Assembly (NCBI GenBank): GCA_003164095.1
Contig: PLRX01000053.1
Location: forward strand, 1 to 42,163
Source of the DNA: Acidimicrobiaceae bacterium
GTDB taxonomy: Bacteria; Actinomycetota; Acidimicrobiia; Acidimicrobiales; RAAP-2
Direction of reading: 5' to 3'
Length of the DNA stretch: 42,163 bases
A program made the translations under genes and the position numbers. The notes beneath the pieces are model-generated. The model ran no database searches. It saw only the letters and a list, made by a program, of their open reading frames with translations, and was not told where the DNA came from. Positions 1 through 8,640 of the stretch are shown piece after piece; the first letter of the stretch is position 1, and each line of letters begins with the position of its first letter.

Positions 1-1362
1 ATCGACCTCATCGACGAGGCCGGCAGCCGCCTGCGCATCCGTCGGATGACGACCCCCCCGGCCTACAAGAAGCTGGAGGAGGAGGTCACCCGCCTGCGTG
101 CCGACAAGGAGGCCGCGATCGAGAAGCAGGCCTTCGACCAGGCCAAGAAGCTGGCCGAGCAGGAGAAAGACCGCCTTGACGCCAAGGAGGCCATGGAGGC
201 CGAGTGGCGTGCCGAGGGCGTCGACCTGTTCGACGTCGTCGACGAGGAGGTCATCGCCGAGGTGCTGGCCAACTGGACCGGCATCCCGGTCTACCGCCTC
301 ACCGAAGAGGAGACGGCCCGACTGCTCCGCATGGAGGACGAGCTGCACAAGCGGGTGATCGGCCAGGAGCAGGCCATCGCTGCGCTCGCCCGCTCCATCC
401 GCCGGACCCGGGCCGGTCTCAAGGATCCCAAGCGCCCCAGTGGCTCCTTCATCTTCCTGGGCCCGACGGGCGTGGGGAAGACGGAGCTGGCCAAGACGCT
501 CGCCGAGTTCCTGTTCGACGACGAGGACGCCCTGATCCAGCTCGACATGTCCGAGTACATGGAGAAGCACACGGTGAGCCGCCTGGTCGGTTCGCCCCCC
601 GGGTACGTCGGGTACGAGGAGGGCGGCCAGTTGACCGAGGCCGTGCGGCGCAAGCCGTTCTCGGTGGTCCTCTTCGACGAGGTCGAGAAGGCGCACGCCG
701 ACGTGTTCAACACCCTGCTGCAGATCCTGGAGGACGGTCGTCTGACCGATGCCCAGGGCCGCTCGGTCGACTTCAAGAACACGGTGCTGATCATGACGTC
801 CAACCTGGGAACGGCGGACCTCCGCAAGACGTCCGTGGGCTTCGCCCAGAACTCGGGGGCCGTGACCTACGAGCGGATGAAGGCGAAGGTCAACGAGGCG
901 CTGAAGGCGCACTTCCGTCCCGAGTTCCTCAACCGGATCGACGAGGTCGTGGTCTTCCACGAGCTGTCCAAGGTCGAGGTGATCGAGATCGTGGACCTGA
1001 TGATCCAGCGGGTGTCCAACCAGCTCGAGCTTCAGGGTCTGAGTCTCGCCCTGACGCCGGAGGCCAAGACGTTGCTGGCCGACAAGGGCTACGACCCCCA
1101 GCTCGGTGCCCGACCCCTCCGCCGTGCCATCCAGCAGATGGTCGAGGACCCGCTGTCGGAGCGGATCCTGTGGAAGGAGTTCCGAGTCGGCCAGACCATC
1201 TTCGTGGACGTGGAGACCATCACGCCCGAGATGGCCGAGGCCTATGACGTGAGGGGGGCGCCGCCCCTCGTGGTGGGGGACTCGCAGCTGACCTTCACGG
1301 CCATCGAGGGAATCGAGCCTCCCCCGATGGAGCTGGCCGGAGCGGATTCCTCCGCCGACTGA
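1..1362 (+). CDS. clpC: ClpC-type AAA+ ATPase, C-terminal part (5' end outside window)
   Basis: C-terminal half of a ClpC/ClpA-type Hsp100 unfoldase, the ring ATPase that feeds proteins to ClpP. The reading frame is open from base 1 ([16 protein letters not shown], typical of the end of the D1 module), so the ATG at 46 is internal. A UVR-like helical middle segment ([17 protein letters not shown]) precedes the D2 AAA+ module, which has Walker A GPTGVGKT, Walker [12 protein letters not shown], and the substrate-pore motif [14 protein letters not shown] sensor/arginine-finger region ([11 protein letters not shown]) and the D2 small domain ([11 protein letters not shown]) follow. The last 40 residues are a variable acidic tail. 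In mycobacteria clpC also lies close to radA-disA-carD, so the context fits. Function is certain at family level; the N-domain and D1 cannot be checked here. Confidence 0.97.
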   Translation: MDLIDEAGSRLRIRRMTTPPAYKKLEEEVTRLRADKEAAIEKQAFDQAKKLAEQEKDRLDAKEAMEAEWRAEGVDLFDVVDEEVIAEVLANWTGIPVYRLTEEETARLLRMEDELHKRVIGQEQAIAALARSIRRTRAGLKDPKRPSGSFIFLGPTGVGKTELAKTLAEFLFDDEDALIQLDMSEYMEKHTVSRLVGSPPGYVGYEEGGQLTEAVRRKPFSVVLFDEVEKAHADVFNTLLQILEDGRLTDAQGRSVDFKNTVLIMTSNLGTADLRKTSVGFAQNSGAVTYERMKAKVNEALKAHFRPEFLNRIDEVVVFHELSKVEVIEIVDLMIQRVSNQLELQGLSLALTPEAKTLLADKGYDPQLGARPLRRAIQQMVEDPLSERILWKEFRVGQTIFVDVETITPEMAEAYDVRGAPPLVVGDSQLTFTAIEGIEPPPMELAGADSSAD

Positions 1363-1402
1363 CCTACGGCTGAGCGGAGCGACCCGCGACAGCGTGCGAA
1401 CC

Positions 1403-1429
1403 GAGGCCCCACTCTTGCGGTGGGGCCTC
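1403..1429 (+). terminator. Hairpin downstream of clpC
   Basis: Perfect 10-bp stem (GAGGCCCCAC at 1403-1412, GTGGGGCCTC at 1420-1429) with a 7-nt loop, 40 bp after the clpC stop. No U-tract follows, which is common for actinobacterial terminators. Inferred to end the clpC transcript. Confidence 0.7.
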
Positions 1430-1663
1430 GCCGCGTGTCGGGGCCGTCCCGTCCGACAACACAGGTGGCCGACGGACCGAGTGGGCGGCAACGCAAGCGA
1501 AACCGAGGTTGCAGTGGCCGTTTCGGGACCTTCGGCTCTAATGGAACGGTGACGATCCGCGCTGTACTGGTTCTTGGCGGGGATTCTCCAGCGGCAGGCG
1601 ACCCGTTCGTCGGTCCCAGACCCTGCGCCCGATCGGTCCTCCCCCCGGACCCGGATCGGGAAT

Positions 1664-1697
1664 GCAATGCCCCTCCGGCCCCCCGGAGGGGCATTGC
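1664..1697. terminator. Perfect 15-bp hairpin between clpC and radA
   Basis: GCAATGCCCCTCCGG (1664-1678) pairs without mismatch with 1683-1697 around a CCCC loop. It lies 97 bp upstream of the radA -10 box and well after the first hairpin. It has no T-run on either side. It may be a second terminator insulating radA, or another structured element. The remaining sequence of the 1363-1805 gap shows no convincing gene: open frames there lack coding-like composition and start signals. Confidence 0.6.
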
Positions 1698-1793
1698 GCG
1701 TACCGGGCCGTGGCGACCACCACCCCGTGCCTCCAGCTCGAGCACCCTGGCCCGCCCGGCGGCGCGATCGCACCGGATGGCACACCCGGTCCC

Positions 1794-1799
1794 TACCAT
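1794..1799 (+). promoter_or_regulatory. -10 box of a leaderless radA promoter
   Basis: TACCAT followed by exactly 6 nt and the radA ATG. There is no Shine-Dalgarno in between, so transcription would begin at or beside the start codon. The same spacing recurs at several genes in this window. No clear -35. Confidence 0.55.
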
Positions 1800-1805
1800 C
1801 GGTGC

Positions 1806-3197
1806 ATGGCAAAGACGGCCAAGCGCCACCGCTGCATCGACTGCGGCTCGACCACCGCACGATGGGCGGGCCGGTGCCCCACCTGCGGCGAGTGGAACAC
1901 CCTGGTCGAGGAGTCGGCACTGGGTCCGCTGGTCCGAGCCGTCGACGAACTCGACCTGTCCGGGCTACCGGTGCCGCTGTCCTCGGTCGACGTCTCGGAG
2001 GCGGCGGCAGTGCCGACCGGCGTCGAGGAGTTCGACCGGGTGCTGTCCGGAGGCCTCGTGCCCGGCTCGGTCACCCTCCTCGGTGGCGAGCCCGGAATCG
2101 GCAAGTCGACCCTACTGCTCCAGGTGCTGGCCGCCCGTGCCGACGCCGGTCACCGGGTACTCCTCGTGTCGGCCGAGGAATCGGCCCACCAGGTCCGTCT
2201 GCGCGCCGAACGGCTCGGACCGATCCCACCGGGGCTGCTGATCCTGTCGGCCACCGATGTGGGTCAGGTCATCAACGCCGTGGTCGAGTCCGAACCCGAA
2301 TTGGTGGTCATCGACTCCATCCAGGCGGTGGCGGTGGGACCGGCCACCCCGGGTGAACGTCGGGCCACCGGGGTCCCCGGGTCGATCGGTCAGGTGCGAG
2401 AGTGCGCGGACCAGCTCGTCGGCCTGGCCAAGGCCCGACAGGTGGCCACCGTGTTGGTGGGACACGTCACCAAGGACGGCTCGCTCGCCGGTCCGCGGGC
2501 CCTCGAGCACATGGTCGACACCGTGCTCAGCTTCGAGGGTGACCGTCACCACGCGCTCCGCCTGTTGCTTGCCGTGAAGCACCGGTTCGGCCCGACGGGC
2601 GAGCTCGGCCTGTTCGAGATGGGGGACCAGGGTCTGAACCGGGTCGACGACCCGGGCCGCCTGCTGCTCGGTGACCGGCTGACCGGCGTGCCCGGCGGGG
2701 TGGTGCTTCCCGCCCTGCAGGGCCGGCGGACGCTGATGGTCGAGCTCCAGGCGCTGGTGGCACCCATGGGACAGGCCCAACCCAAACGCTCTGTCGTCGG
2801 CCTGGACGGCGGTCGGCTGGTGATGACACTCGCTGTGTTGGCCCGCCACGCCGGGCTCCCGATGCACGCAGTCGACGTGTTCGCATCGGTCGCCGGTGGC
2901 ATCCGGGTGACCGAGCCGGCGGCCGACCTAGCTGTGGCCCTGGCTGTCGCGTCCGCCTCGACCGGGGTGGCCCTACCGGCCGACCTGGCCGCCGTGGGCG
3001 AGGTCGGGCTGTCCGGCGAAGTGCGCCAGGTCACCAATCTGCCGCGTCGCCTCGAGGAGGCGGCCCGACTCGGTTTCGGCCGGGTCGTGGTGCCGGCCTC
3101 CGCTCCCGACGGACCGCCGGGAGTGGAGCTCATCCGGACGGACACGGTGGGTGAGGCGGTGGGCCGCTTCGGATGTCTCGACGCTCACGGAGGGTGA
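1806..3197 (+). CDS. radA: DNA repair protein RadA (Sms)
   Basis: 463-residue RecA-like ATPase that drives branch migration during recombinational repair. N-terminal C4 zinc finger (C10, C13, C24, C27: CIDCG...CPTCGEW), Walker A GEPGIGKS at about 94-101, the RadA-specific KxRFG motif present as KHRFG, and a C-terminal Lon-protease-like domain (AVALAVASASTG..., GEVGLSGEVRQV). The start at 1806 is chosen because the zinc finger begins 10 residues later and a TACCAT box stands 6 nt upstream; an in-frame ATG at 1662 would add 48 low-complexity residues that run through the 15-bp hairpin. disA follows closely, as in Firmicutes and mycobacteria, where RadA and DisA are functionally linked. Confidence 0.97.
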   Translation: MAKTAKRHRCIDCGSTTARWAGRCPTCGEWNTLVEESALGPLVRAVDELDLSGLPVPLSSVDVSEAAAVPTGVEEFDRVLSGGLVPGSVTLLGGEPGIGKSTLLLQVLAARADAGHRVLLVSAEESAHQVRLRAERLGPIPPGLLILSATDVGQVINAVVESEPELVVIDSIQAVAVGPATPGERRATGVPGSIGQVRECADQLVGLAKARQVATVLVGHVTKDGSLAGPRALEHMVDTVLSFEGDRHHALRLLLAVKHRFGPTGELGLFEMGDQGLNRVDDPGRLLLGDRLTGVPGGVVLPALQGRRTLMVELQALVAPMGQAQPKRSVVGLDGGRLVMTLAVLARHAGLPMHAVDVFASVAGGIRVTEPAADLAVALAVASASTGVALPADLAAVGEVGLSGEVRQVTNLPRRLEEAARLGFGRVVVPASAPDGPPGVELIRTDTVGEAVGRFGCLDAHGG

Positions 3198-3231
3198 CGC
3201 CGGCACCCCTGTGGCCGCGGACGGTGCCGGG

Positions 3232-3237
3232 TACGAT
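3232..3237 (+). promoter_or_regulatory. -10 box of a leaderless disA promoter
   Basis: TACGAT, then 6 nt, then GTG at 3244. This spacing argues for GTG 3244 as the disA start rather than earlier in-frame codons. No Shine-Dalgarno is visible before 3244. Confidence 0.5.
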
Positions 3238-3243
3238 TCCGGG

Positions 3244-4335
3244 GTGACCACACGGCAGAACGCGGCCATGAGCGATGCACTGGCCATGGTGGCCCCGGGC
3301 AGGCCCCTGCGGGACGGTCTCGACCGCATCCTCCGGGCCAAGCGTGGTGGGCTCGTGGTGGTCGGCGACGGGCCCGACGTCCTGTCGATCTGCTCCGGCG
3401 GCTTTCTGCTCGACGCCGAGTTCAGCCCCCAGCGCCTCTCGGAGTTGGCCAAGATGGACGGTGCGATCATCCTGGCCTCCGATGCGTCCCGCATCGCCCG
3501 GGCCAACGTCCACCTGATGCCGGATCCGTCGATCCCGACCACAGAGACCGGTACCCGGCACCGGACGGCCGAGCGAGTGGCCCGATCTATCGACGTGCCC
3601 GTCCTGTCCGTGTCGGCAGCCATGTCGGTGATCGCCGTCTATCGCAACGACCTCAAGCACACGGTCCAGCCCACCGGTTGGCTCCACGATCGCACCGATC
3701 AGGCGCTGGCCACCATGCAGCGCTTCCGCAGCCGGTTCGACGTCGCTCTCGGGAACCTGTCGATCCTCGAGGTGGAGGACACCGTGTCGGTCGGGGACGT
3801 CGTGCATGTGATCCAGACCGCGGAGATGGTCCTGCGAATCGGCGAGGAGGTCGACGGCTACCTGGTCGAGCTCGGCGAGGACGGCCGGCTGGTCAGCCTG
3901 CAGTCGGCCGAGCTGTCGGACGGGGTGGCCCGGGCTCTCGACCTGGTCATCCGCGACTACGCCATGATGACCCGCGACGAGGCCGCCGACCGGCCGGCGT
4001 TCGAGGAGTGGGTGGTCCAGCAGCTGGCGGACCTCACCTCGGATGAGCTGCGCAACCCGATCCGGGTGGCGGCGGTCCTGCGGCTTCCGGCCGTCCTCAA
4101 CGACACCGAGTCAGGCATCGAGCCCCGCGGCTACCGCCTCCTGCACCACCTGCCGCGGTTGTCCGACCTGATCATCGAGCGGGTGGTCGACCGGTTCGAG
4201 AACCTCCAGCACATCATGCGGGCCTCGATCGCCGAGCTCGAGCAAGTGGAGGGGGTCGGCCAGGCCCGCGCCGCCTCGGTCAAGGAGGGTCTGGCCCGCC
4301 TGGCCGAGGCCAGCATCTTCGAGCGCTACCAGTAG
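3244..4335 (+). CDS. disA: DNA integrity scanning diadenylate cyclase DisA
   Basis: Makes cyclic di-AMP from two ATP and binds branched DNA. The DAC domain carries both signature motifs, DGA (about residues 72-74, KMDGAIIL) and RHR (about 105, GTRHRTAER). A long helical linker and a C-terminal helix-hairpin-helix DNA-binding domain (LEQVEGVGQARAASVKEGL) follow. 363 residues from GTG 3244, normal for the family. ATG at 3268 is a possible alternative start; the frame is open further upstream into the end of radA but that part is not coding-like. Adjacent radA and downstream carD match the conserved actinobacterial order. Confidence 0.96.
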   Translation: MTTRQNAAMSDALAMVAPGRPLRDGLDRILRAKRGGLVVVGDGPDVLSICSGGFLLDAEFSPQRLSELAKMDGAIILASDASRIARANVHLMPDPSIPTTETGTRHRTAERVARSIDVPVLSVSAAMSVIAVYRNDLKHTVQPTGWLHDRTDQALATMQRFRSRFDVALGNLSILEVEDTVSVGDVVHVIQTAEMVLRIGEEVDGYLVELGEDGRLVSLQSAELSDGVARALDLVIRDYAMMTRDEAADRPAFEEWVVQQLADLTSDELRNPIRVAAVLRLPAVLNDTESGIEPRGYRLLHHLPRLSDLIIERVVDRFENLQHIMRASIAELEQVEGVGQARAASVKEGLARLAEASIFERYQ

Positions 4336-4401
4336 GCACGGGTGTCCGCCGGACCTCCGGACGGCGCCTGGCGGCCCGCCGGAGGACCTCCCCACAGCTG
4401 G

Positions 4402-4407
4402 TAGAAT
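4402..4407 (+). promoter_or_regulatory. Probable -10 box of the carD operon
   Basis: TAGAAT in the 143-bp disA-carD gap, giving a transcript with a leader of about 65 nt. No good -35 at 17-18 bp. The leader ends in a consensus Shine-Dalgarno AGGAGG (4469-4474) 4 nt before the carD GTG. Confidence 0.5.
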
Positions 4408-4478
4408 AGGTTGCTCTCCCCAGCAGACCGGATGTCGCTCACCAGCCCCGGTTCCGCACCGCAACGCCAGGAGGAACG

Positions 4479-4955
4479 GTGTTCGACATCGGTGACAAGG
4501 TCGTCTATCCGCACCACGGCGCGGCAGTAGTCGAACGACGCGAGACCAAAGAGGCCTTCGGCAAGAAGCAGGAGTACCTCGTACTCCGGCTCGCCTACGG
4601 CGACCTCACCCTCATGGTGCCGGCCGACAACACGGACGGTGTCGGCCTGCGCGAGGTGATCAACGACGAAGAGGTCGAGGAGGTCTTCGCCGTGCTCCGC
4701 AAGAAGGAGGCACGGATGCCGACCAACTGGTCCCGTCGCTACAAGAACCACTCCGAGAAGCTGCGGTCGGGCGACATCTACCAGGTGGCCGAGGTCGTGC
4801 GGAACCTGTCCATCCGCGACAAGGACAAGGGCCTGTCGGCCGGCGAGAAGCGCATGCTGAGCCGGGCCCGGCAGATCCTGGTGTCCGAGCTGACCTTCGC
4901 CCTCGGGGTCGACGAGGAGACCGCGGAGGTCCGCCTCAACGAGGCGCTGCCCTGA
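4479..4955 (+). CDS. carD: CarD family transcriptional regulator
   Basis: 158-residue RNA polymerase-binding protein that stabilises the open promoter complex, notably at rRNA promoters. N-terminal Tudor-like RNAP beta-interaction domain (FDIGDKVVYPHHGAAVVE) and helical C-terminal DNA-binding domain with the expected conserved tryptophan (PTNWSRRYK) and SAGEKRMLSRARQILVSEL. Start GTG 4479 follows a strong AGGAGG. It heads the carD-ispD-ispF-rlmB cluster, as in mycobacteria. Confidence 0.96.
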   Translation: MFDIGDKVVYPHHGAAVVERRETKEAFGKKQEYLVLRLAYGDLTLMVPADNTDGVGLREVINDEEVEEVFAVLRKKEARMPTNWSRRYKNHSEKLRSGDIYQVAEVVRNLSIRDKDKGLSAGEKRMLSRARQILVSELTFALGVDEETAEVRLNEALP

Positions 4956-5656
4956 GCCGAGCGGGGCCCGTCTGGGCCATCGTGGTGGCCGGCGGCTCGG
5001 GCCGTCGGTTCGGCGGTCGCAAGCAGTTCCTCCCCCTTGCCGGGCACCCGGTTGCGTCCTGGTCGGTGCGCGCCGCCCGGACGGTCGCTGACGGTGTTGT
5101 CCTGGTCGTGCCTGCGGGCGGTCCCGAGGACCCGACCGGGGCCCTCGATGCGCTGCCGGCAGCCGGGGCGGAGGGCGATGCCGCGCTCGGTGCCACCACG
5201 GTGGTGACCGGCGGCGCCACGCGGGCGGACTCGGTCCGGGCGGGACTGGCGGCCGTGCCCACCGATGCGGCGGTGGTGGTTGTGCACGACGCCGCCCGGC
5301 CCCTGGCCGGCGCAGAGCTGTTCGCCGCCGTGGTCGAAGCCGTCCGGTCGGGGGACGTGGACGGCGCCGTCCCGGTGGTGCCGGTGGCCGACACGCTGAA
5401 GCGGGTCGACGAGGGTCGTGTGGTGGCGACACTGGACCGCGGCGACCTCGTGGCGGTCCAGACCCCGCAGGCCTTTGCCGCCACGGCGTTGCGTGCCGCC
5501 CACGCCGCAGGCGGCGACGCGACCGATGACGCCGGCCTGCTCGAGGCGGCCGGGCTGACCGTGGGCACCGTGCCGGGAGACACGCGCAATCTCAAGCTGA
5601 CGCGTCCGGAGGACCTGGCCCTTGCCGAGGCGCTACTGGCGGGGGCGCCGGCATGA
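4952..5656 (+). CDS. ispD: 2-C-methyl-D-erythritol 4-phosphate cytidylyltransferase (start uncertain)
   Basis: Third enzyme of the MEP isoprenoid pathway: MEP + CTP to CDP-ME. Contains the CTP-binding loop AGGSGRRFGGRKQF, the conserved VVVHDAARP, and the C-terminal TPQAF and DDAGLLEAAG segments. The first ATG/GTG/TTG in frame is GTG 4982, but starting there would remove the first beta strand (VWAIVVAGG). Reading back, the frame stays open to CTG 4952, which overlaps the carD stop as CTGA and gives a normal N-terminus (SRAGPVWAIVVAGG). I give the CTG as start with low certainty; ATC 4979 is another non-canonical option. The 3' end overlaps ispF by 4 bp (ATGA). Confidence 0.9.
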   Translation: MSRAGPVWAIVVAGGSGRRFGGRKQFLPLAGHPVASWSVRAARTVADGVVLVVPAGGPEDPTGALDALPAAGAEGDAALGATTVVTGGATRADSVRAGLAAVPTDAAVVVVHDAARPLAGAELFAAVVEAVRSGDVDGAVPVVPVADTLKRVDEGRVVATLDRGDLVAVQTPQAFAATALRAAHAAGGDATDDAGLLEAAGLTVGTVPGDTRNLKLTRPEDLALAEALLAGAPA

Positions 5657-6216
5657 GCGACGCACCGGCCCTCCGGGTCGGCCAGGGAATCGACGTCCAC
5701 CCGTTCAGCGACGATCCCGAGCGTCCACTGGTCCTCGGGGGCGTGGTGATCGGCGGCGAGGGGGTGCGCGGGCTGGACGGTCACTCCGACGCCGACGCAG
5801 TGGCCCACGCCATAGGCGACGCGGTGCTGGGCGCGGCGGGACTGGGCGATCTCGGTGGTCATCTGCCGGACACCGACCCGCAGTGGGCGGGGGCCGATTC
5901 GATCGAACTCCTCCGACGTGTGGTCGGGCTGGCGGCGGCTGCGGGCTGGGTGCCTGTCAACGCCGACTGCACCGTCGTTGCCGAGCGGCCCCGCCTCGCC
6001 CCGCACGTCGCCCGCATGGCCGAGCGCCTGGGCGGCGCACTCGGCGCTCCGGTCAACGTGAAGGCCACGCGGGCAGAGGGACTCGGTGCGCTGGGTCGGG
6101 CCGAGGGTATCGCCTGCACCGCAGTGGTGCTGCTGACCGCGGTGCCCGGTGCCGGGCGTCCGGATGGTTCCGAGCAGTCCGGGGGCACGGCTCCCGGGGA
6201 CGGGGAGGTCCGATGA
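5653..6216 (+). CDS. ispF: 2-C-methyl-D-erythritol 2,4-cyclodiphosphate synthase
   Basis: Converts CDP-ME 2-phosphate to MEcPP in the MEP pathway. 187 residues with the zinc-binding GIDVHPF (D14, H16) and GLDGHSDADAVAHAIGDA, then LPDTDP and KATRAEGLGALGRAEGI, all family hallmarks. The last 25 residues are an extra Gly/Pro-rich tail beyond the usual end. ATG overlaps the ispD stop and the stop overlaps the rlmB ATG, so translation is probably coupled across the three genes. Confidence 0.97.
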   Translation: MSDAPALRVGQGIDVHPFSDDPERPLVLGGVVIGGEGVRGLDGHSDADAVAHAIGDAVLGAAGLGDLGGHLPDTDPQWAGADSIELLRRVVGLAAAAGWVPVNADCTVVAERPRLAPHVARMAERLGGALGAPVNVKATRAEGLGALGRAEGIACTAVVLLTAVPGAGRPDGSEQSGGTAPGDGEVR

Positions 6217-7226
6217 GTGCGGCTCCGGCAGGCGGCGGCAGGGGGAAGCGCTCACGTGCACCGGCCCCGAAGGGCGGCGCACGTGGGGGATCCAAGCCCA
6301 CGGGACGCGAGGCCAAGGCGGCCTGGATGAAGGCCAAGGATGCCTCGGGCGGCCGCGGCGGCAAGGGTGTGTCGCCGGCGAAGGGTGCCGGCCGCGCTCC
6401 GGTCAACGACCGCGGCCGGGGCCCGGGCGGGGCCAAGGAGGCTCCGGTCCGCCGTGGCCCGAAGAACGTGGGACTCGGCGGCGATCAGGTCGAGGGCCGG
6501 CAGGCCGTGCGCGAACTGCTGAGCGCCGGACGTCGACCGATCACCACGCTGCTGATGGCGGAGGGCATGGACGCCGCCGAGATCCTCGACGACATCGAGG
6601 CGCTGGCCGCCAAGCGCCGGGTCAAGGTGGAGTACGTGTCCCGCAAGCGGCTCGATGCCGCTACCCGGACCGACGGCTCACAGGGCGTCGTCGCCCTCGC
6701 CCGGCAGATCGAGGAGACGGCGCTCGACGACCTCTGCCAACCCACCAAGCGGGGTCGGGTGCCGTTCCTCCTGGTCCTCGACGGAATCACCGATCCCCAC
6801 AACCTCGGCGCGGTCCTCCGCAGCGCCGAGTGCGCCGGCGTGACCGGCATCGTCCTGCCCCGGCACCGTTCGGCCCACCTGTCGCCCACCGTGGCCAAGG
6901 TCGCCGCCGGCGCCGTGGAGTACCTGCCCATGGCCCTGGTGGCCGGGATCCCCACCGCGCTGCAGCAGCTCTCGGCGTTGGGCGTGGTCACGGTCGGGCT
7001 GGTGGGGGAGGCACCGACGTCGCTGTACGACCTGCCGCTGGGCGACCAACCGGTGGCGTTGGTGCTTGGTTCGGAGGGGTCGGGCCTCGCCGCGCTCACC
7101 AGGCGCCGGTGCGACGAGCTGGCGGCCATCCCGCAGCACGGGACGCTCTCGTCGCTCAACGTGGCCACGGCCGGCGCCATCGCCTGCTTCGACGTGTCCC
7201 GGCAGCGCTCGGCCGCCGGTAACTAG
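6213..7226 (+). CDS. rlmB: 23S rRNA (guanosine-2'-O)-methyltransferase RlmB / TrmH family
   Basis: SPOUT-class 2'-O-methyltransferase. After a basic, Gly/Lys/Ala-rich N-terminal extension of about 85 residues comes the substrate-binding domain (VEGRQAVRELLSAGRRPITT), then the three SpoU motifs: NLGAVLRSAECAG, LVLGSEGSGL and LSSLNVATAGAI, which form the knotted SAM site. 337 residues. The long disordered basic extension is common in actinobacterial RlmB and probably aids rRNA binding (inference). In many actinobacteria cysS sits between ispF and rlmB; it is absent here. Ends 22 bp before the convergent DUF427 gene. Confidence 0.94.
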   Translation: MSAAPAGGGRGKRSRAPAPKGGARGGSKPTGREAKAAWMKAKDASGGRGGKGVSPAKGAGRAPVNDRGRGPGGAKEAPVRRGPKNVGLGGDQVEGRQAVRELLSAGRRPITTLLMAEGMDAAEILDDIEALAAKRRVKVEYVSRKRLDAATRTDGSQGVVALARQIEETALDDLCQPTKRGRVPFLLVLDGITDPHNLGAVLRSAECAGVTGIVLPRHRSAHLSPTVAKVAAGAVEYLPMALVAGIPTALQQLSALGVVTVGLVGEAPTSLYDLPLGDQPVALVLGSEGSGLAALTRRRCDELAAIPQHGTLSSLNVATAGAIACFDVSRQRSAAGN

Positions 7227-7248
7227 GCCGCCGGGACGGATCCGACGG

Positions 7249-7539
7249 TCAGACCTCCTCGACCGTCACGCCTTTCCAGAAGGCCACGCGGTCGGTGATC
7301 TCCTTGGCGGCGTCCTTGGGCTCCGGGTAGTACCAGGCTGCGTCATCGTTCCGGGTGCCGTCGACCACCACGGTCCGGTAGCTCGCGGTGCCCTTCCACG
7401 GGCAGACGGTCTGGGTGCCACTGGGCTCGAAGTACTCGTCGCGCACGTCCGCCGGGGGGAAGTAGTGGTTCCCCTCGACGACCACTGTCGCATCGCTCTC
7501 GGCCAGTACAGCGCCGTTCCATGTCGCTCGGATCGTCAT
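7249..7539 (-). CDS. DUF427 family protein
   Basis: 96-residue DUF427 protein: ATWNGAVLAESDATVVVEGN, YFPPADV, CPWKGTASY and AWYYPEPKDAA are characteristic. The family forms a small beta-barrel and its role is not established. The start ATG 7539 gives the standard length; the open frame continues upstream into egtD without coding value. It lies 61 bp downstream of egtD on the same strand and may be co-transcribed with egtBD. Confidence 0.9.
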   Translation of the reverse strand: MTIRATWNGAVLAESDATVVVEGNHYFPPADVRDEYFEPSGTQTVCPWKGTASYRTVVVDGTRNDDAAWYYPEPKDAAKEITDRVAFWKGVTVEEV

Positions 7540-7600
7540 GCCGCGTACAACGCCGTGAGAGACCGGCGTGTTCCCGTAAGTCCAGGGGCGCCGGCGACGC

Positions 7601-8581
7601 TCAGGGGCGTCGGGCCAGGGTGAGGACGAACTCGTCGTCGTCCGCCACCCAGGAGTCCTCCACGGCCAGGCCGCACGCCTCGAGCTCGTCGCGCAGGGCA
7701 TCACGGGAGAACTTGGTACTCAGCTCGGTCAGCATCTCCTCGCCCGCAGCGAAGTCCACCTCGAGGTCGAGGTCGGCCACACGGACCCGGCAGTCGTCGA
7801 GGGAGCGGAGCCACATCTCGATGCGGTGGTCGGATTCGTTCCACCGGGCCACGTGCTCGAACCGGTCCGGCGCGAAGTCGGCGCCGAGGTCGCGGTTCAG
7901 GACGTGGAGGACGTTGCGATTGAACTCCGCCGTCACCCCTGCGGCGTCGTCGTATGCGGCCACCAGGCGCCCCTGGTCCTTGATGACGTCGGTGCCGAGC
8001 AGCAGGCAGTCACCGGGGCGCATCGTCCGGGCCAGGCCGTCCAGGAAGGCGGCCCGCTGGTCCGACGTGAAGTTCCCCACCGTCCCGCCGAGGAAGGCGA
8101 AGAGCTTGCGCCCGGGACCATCGAGCTGACCGAGGTGCTGGTGGAAGTCGCCCACGACGGCCCGCACGGTCAGGCCCGGGTACTCCTCGGACAGGGCGGT
8201 CGCCGCCTCCCACAGGGTGGTGTCGCTGACGTCCAGCGGCACATAGGTGCCGAGCCGGCCGCTGTCGCGCATGGCGTCGAGCAGGACGCGGGTCTTGTCG
8301 CAGGTGCCGGCACCCAACTCCACCAGGACGTCGGCCCCCGCTTCGGCCACTATGTCCTTGGCATGGGCCTCGAGGATGGAGCGCTCGGCGCGGGTCGGGT
8401 AGTACTCCGGAAGACGGGTGATCTCGTCGAACAGCCGGCTGCCTCGGTCGTCGTAGAAGTAGACCGGCGGCAGCTGCTTCGGCACGGAGGTCAGGCCGGA
8501 CCGGACGTCGGCCTCCATGGCGGCCCGCAGGTCGGCCGGGGTGAGGTGCACGTCGATGGTGGGGGGGATCACGGTGTCCAT
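7601..8581 (-). CDS. egtD: L-histidine N(alpha)-methyltransferase EgtD
   Basis: Trimethylates histidine to hercynine with SAM, the first committed step of ergothioneine synthesis. 326 residues with the EgtD landmarks: KQLPPVYFYDDRGSRLFDEIT near the N-terminus, EYYPTRAE, the SAM-binding LVELGAGTCDKTRVLLDA, YVPLDVS, and LFAFLGGTVGNF. The histidine-binding C-terminal region includes EFNRNVLHVLNRDLGADF and ends in DDEFVLTLARRP. Starts 59 bp after the egtB stop on the same strand, so the two probably form an operon. Confidence 0.96.
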   Translation of the reverse strand: MDTVIPPTIDVHLTPADLRAAMEADVRSGLTSVPKQLPPVYFYDDRGSRLFDEITRLPEYYPTRAERSILEAHAKDIVAEAGADVLVELGAGTCDKTRVLLDAMRDSGRLGTYVPLDVSDTTLWEAATALSEEYPGLTVRAVVGDFHQHLGQLDGPGRKLFAFLGGTVGNFTSDQRAAFLDGLARTMRPGDCLLLGTDVIKDQGRLVAAYDDAAGVTAEFNRNVLHVLNRDLGADFAPDRFEHVARWNESDHRIEMWLRSLDDCRVRVADLDLEVDFAAGEEMLTELSTKFSRDALRDELEACGLAVEDSWVADDDEFVLTLARRP

Positions 8582-8640
8582 GGGCTCCGGTGGGGTCGGG
8601 GACGTACGGGCTCGGCGGATCTGCCGTCCCGGTCGACGGG

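Noticed and set aside
1420-1805. Possible gene in the clpC-radA gap
   Set aside because: Open frames here run through two hairpins, lack start signals and have no coding-like composition.
4336-4400. Terminator between disA and carD
   Set aside because: Several overlapping GC-rich inverted repeats (GTCCG/CGGAC, GCCGG types) compete and none gives a clean long stem.
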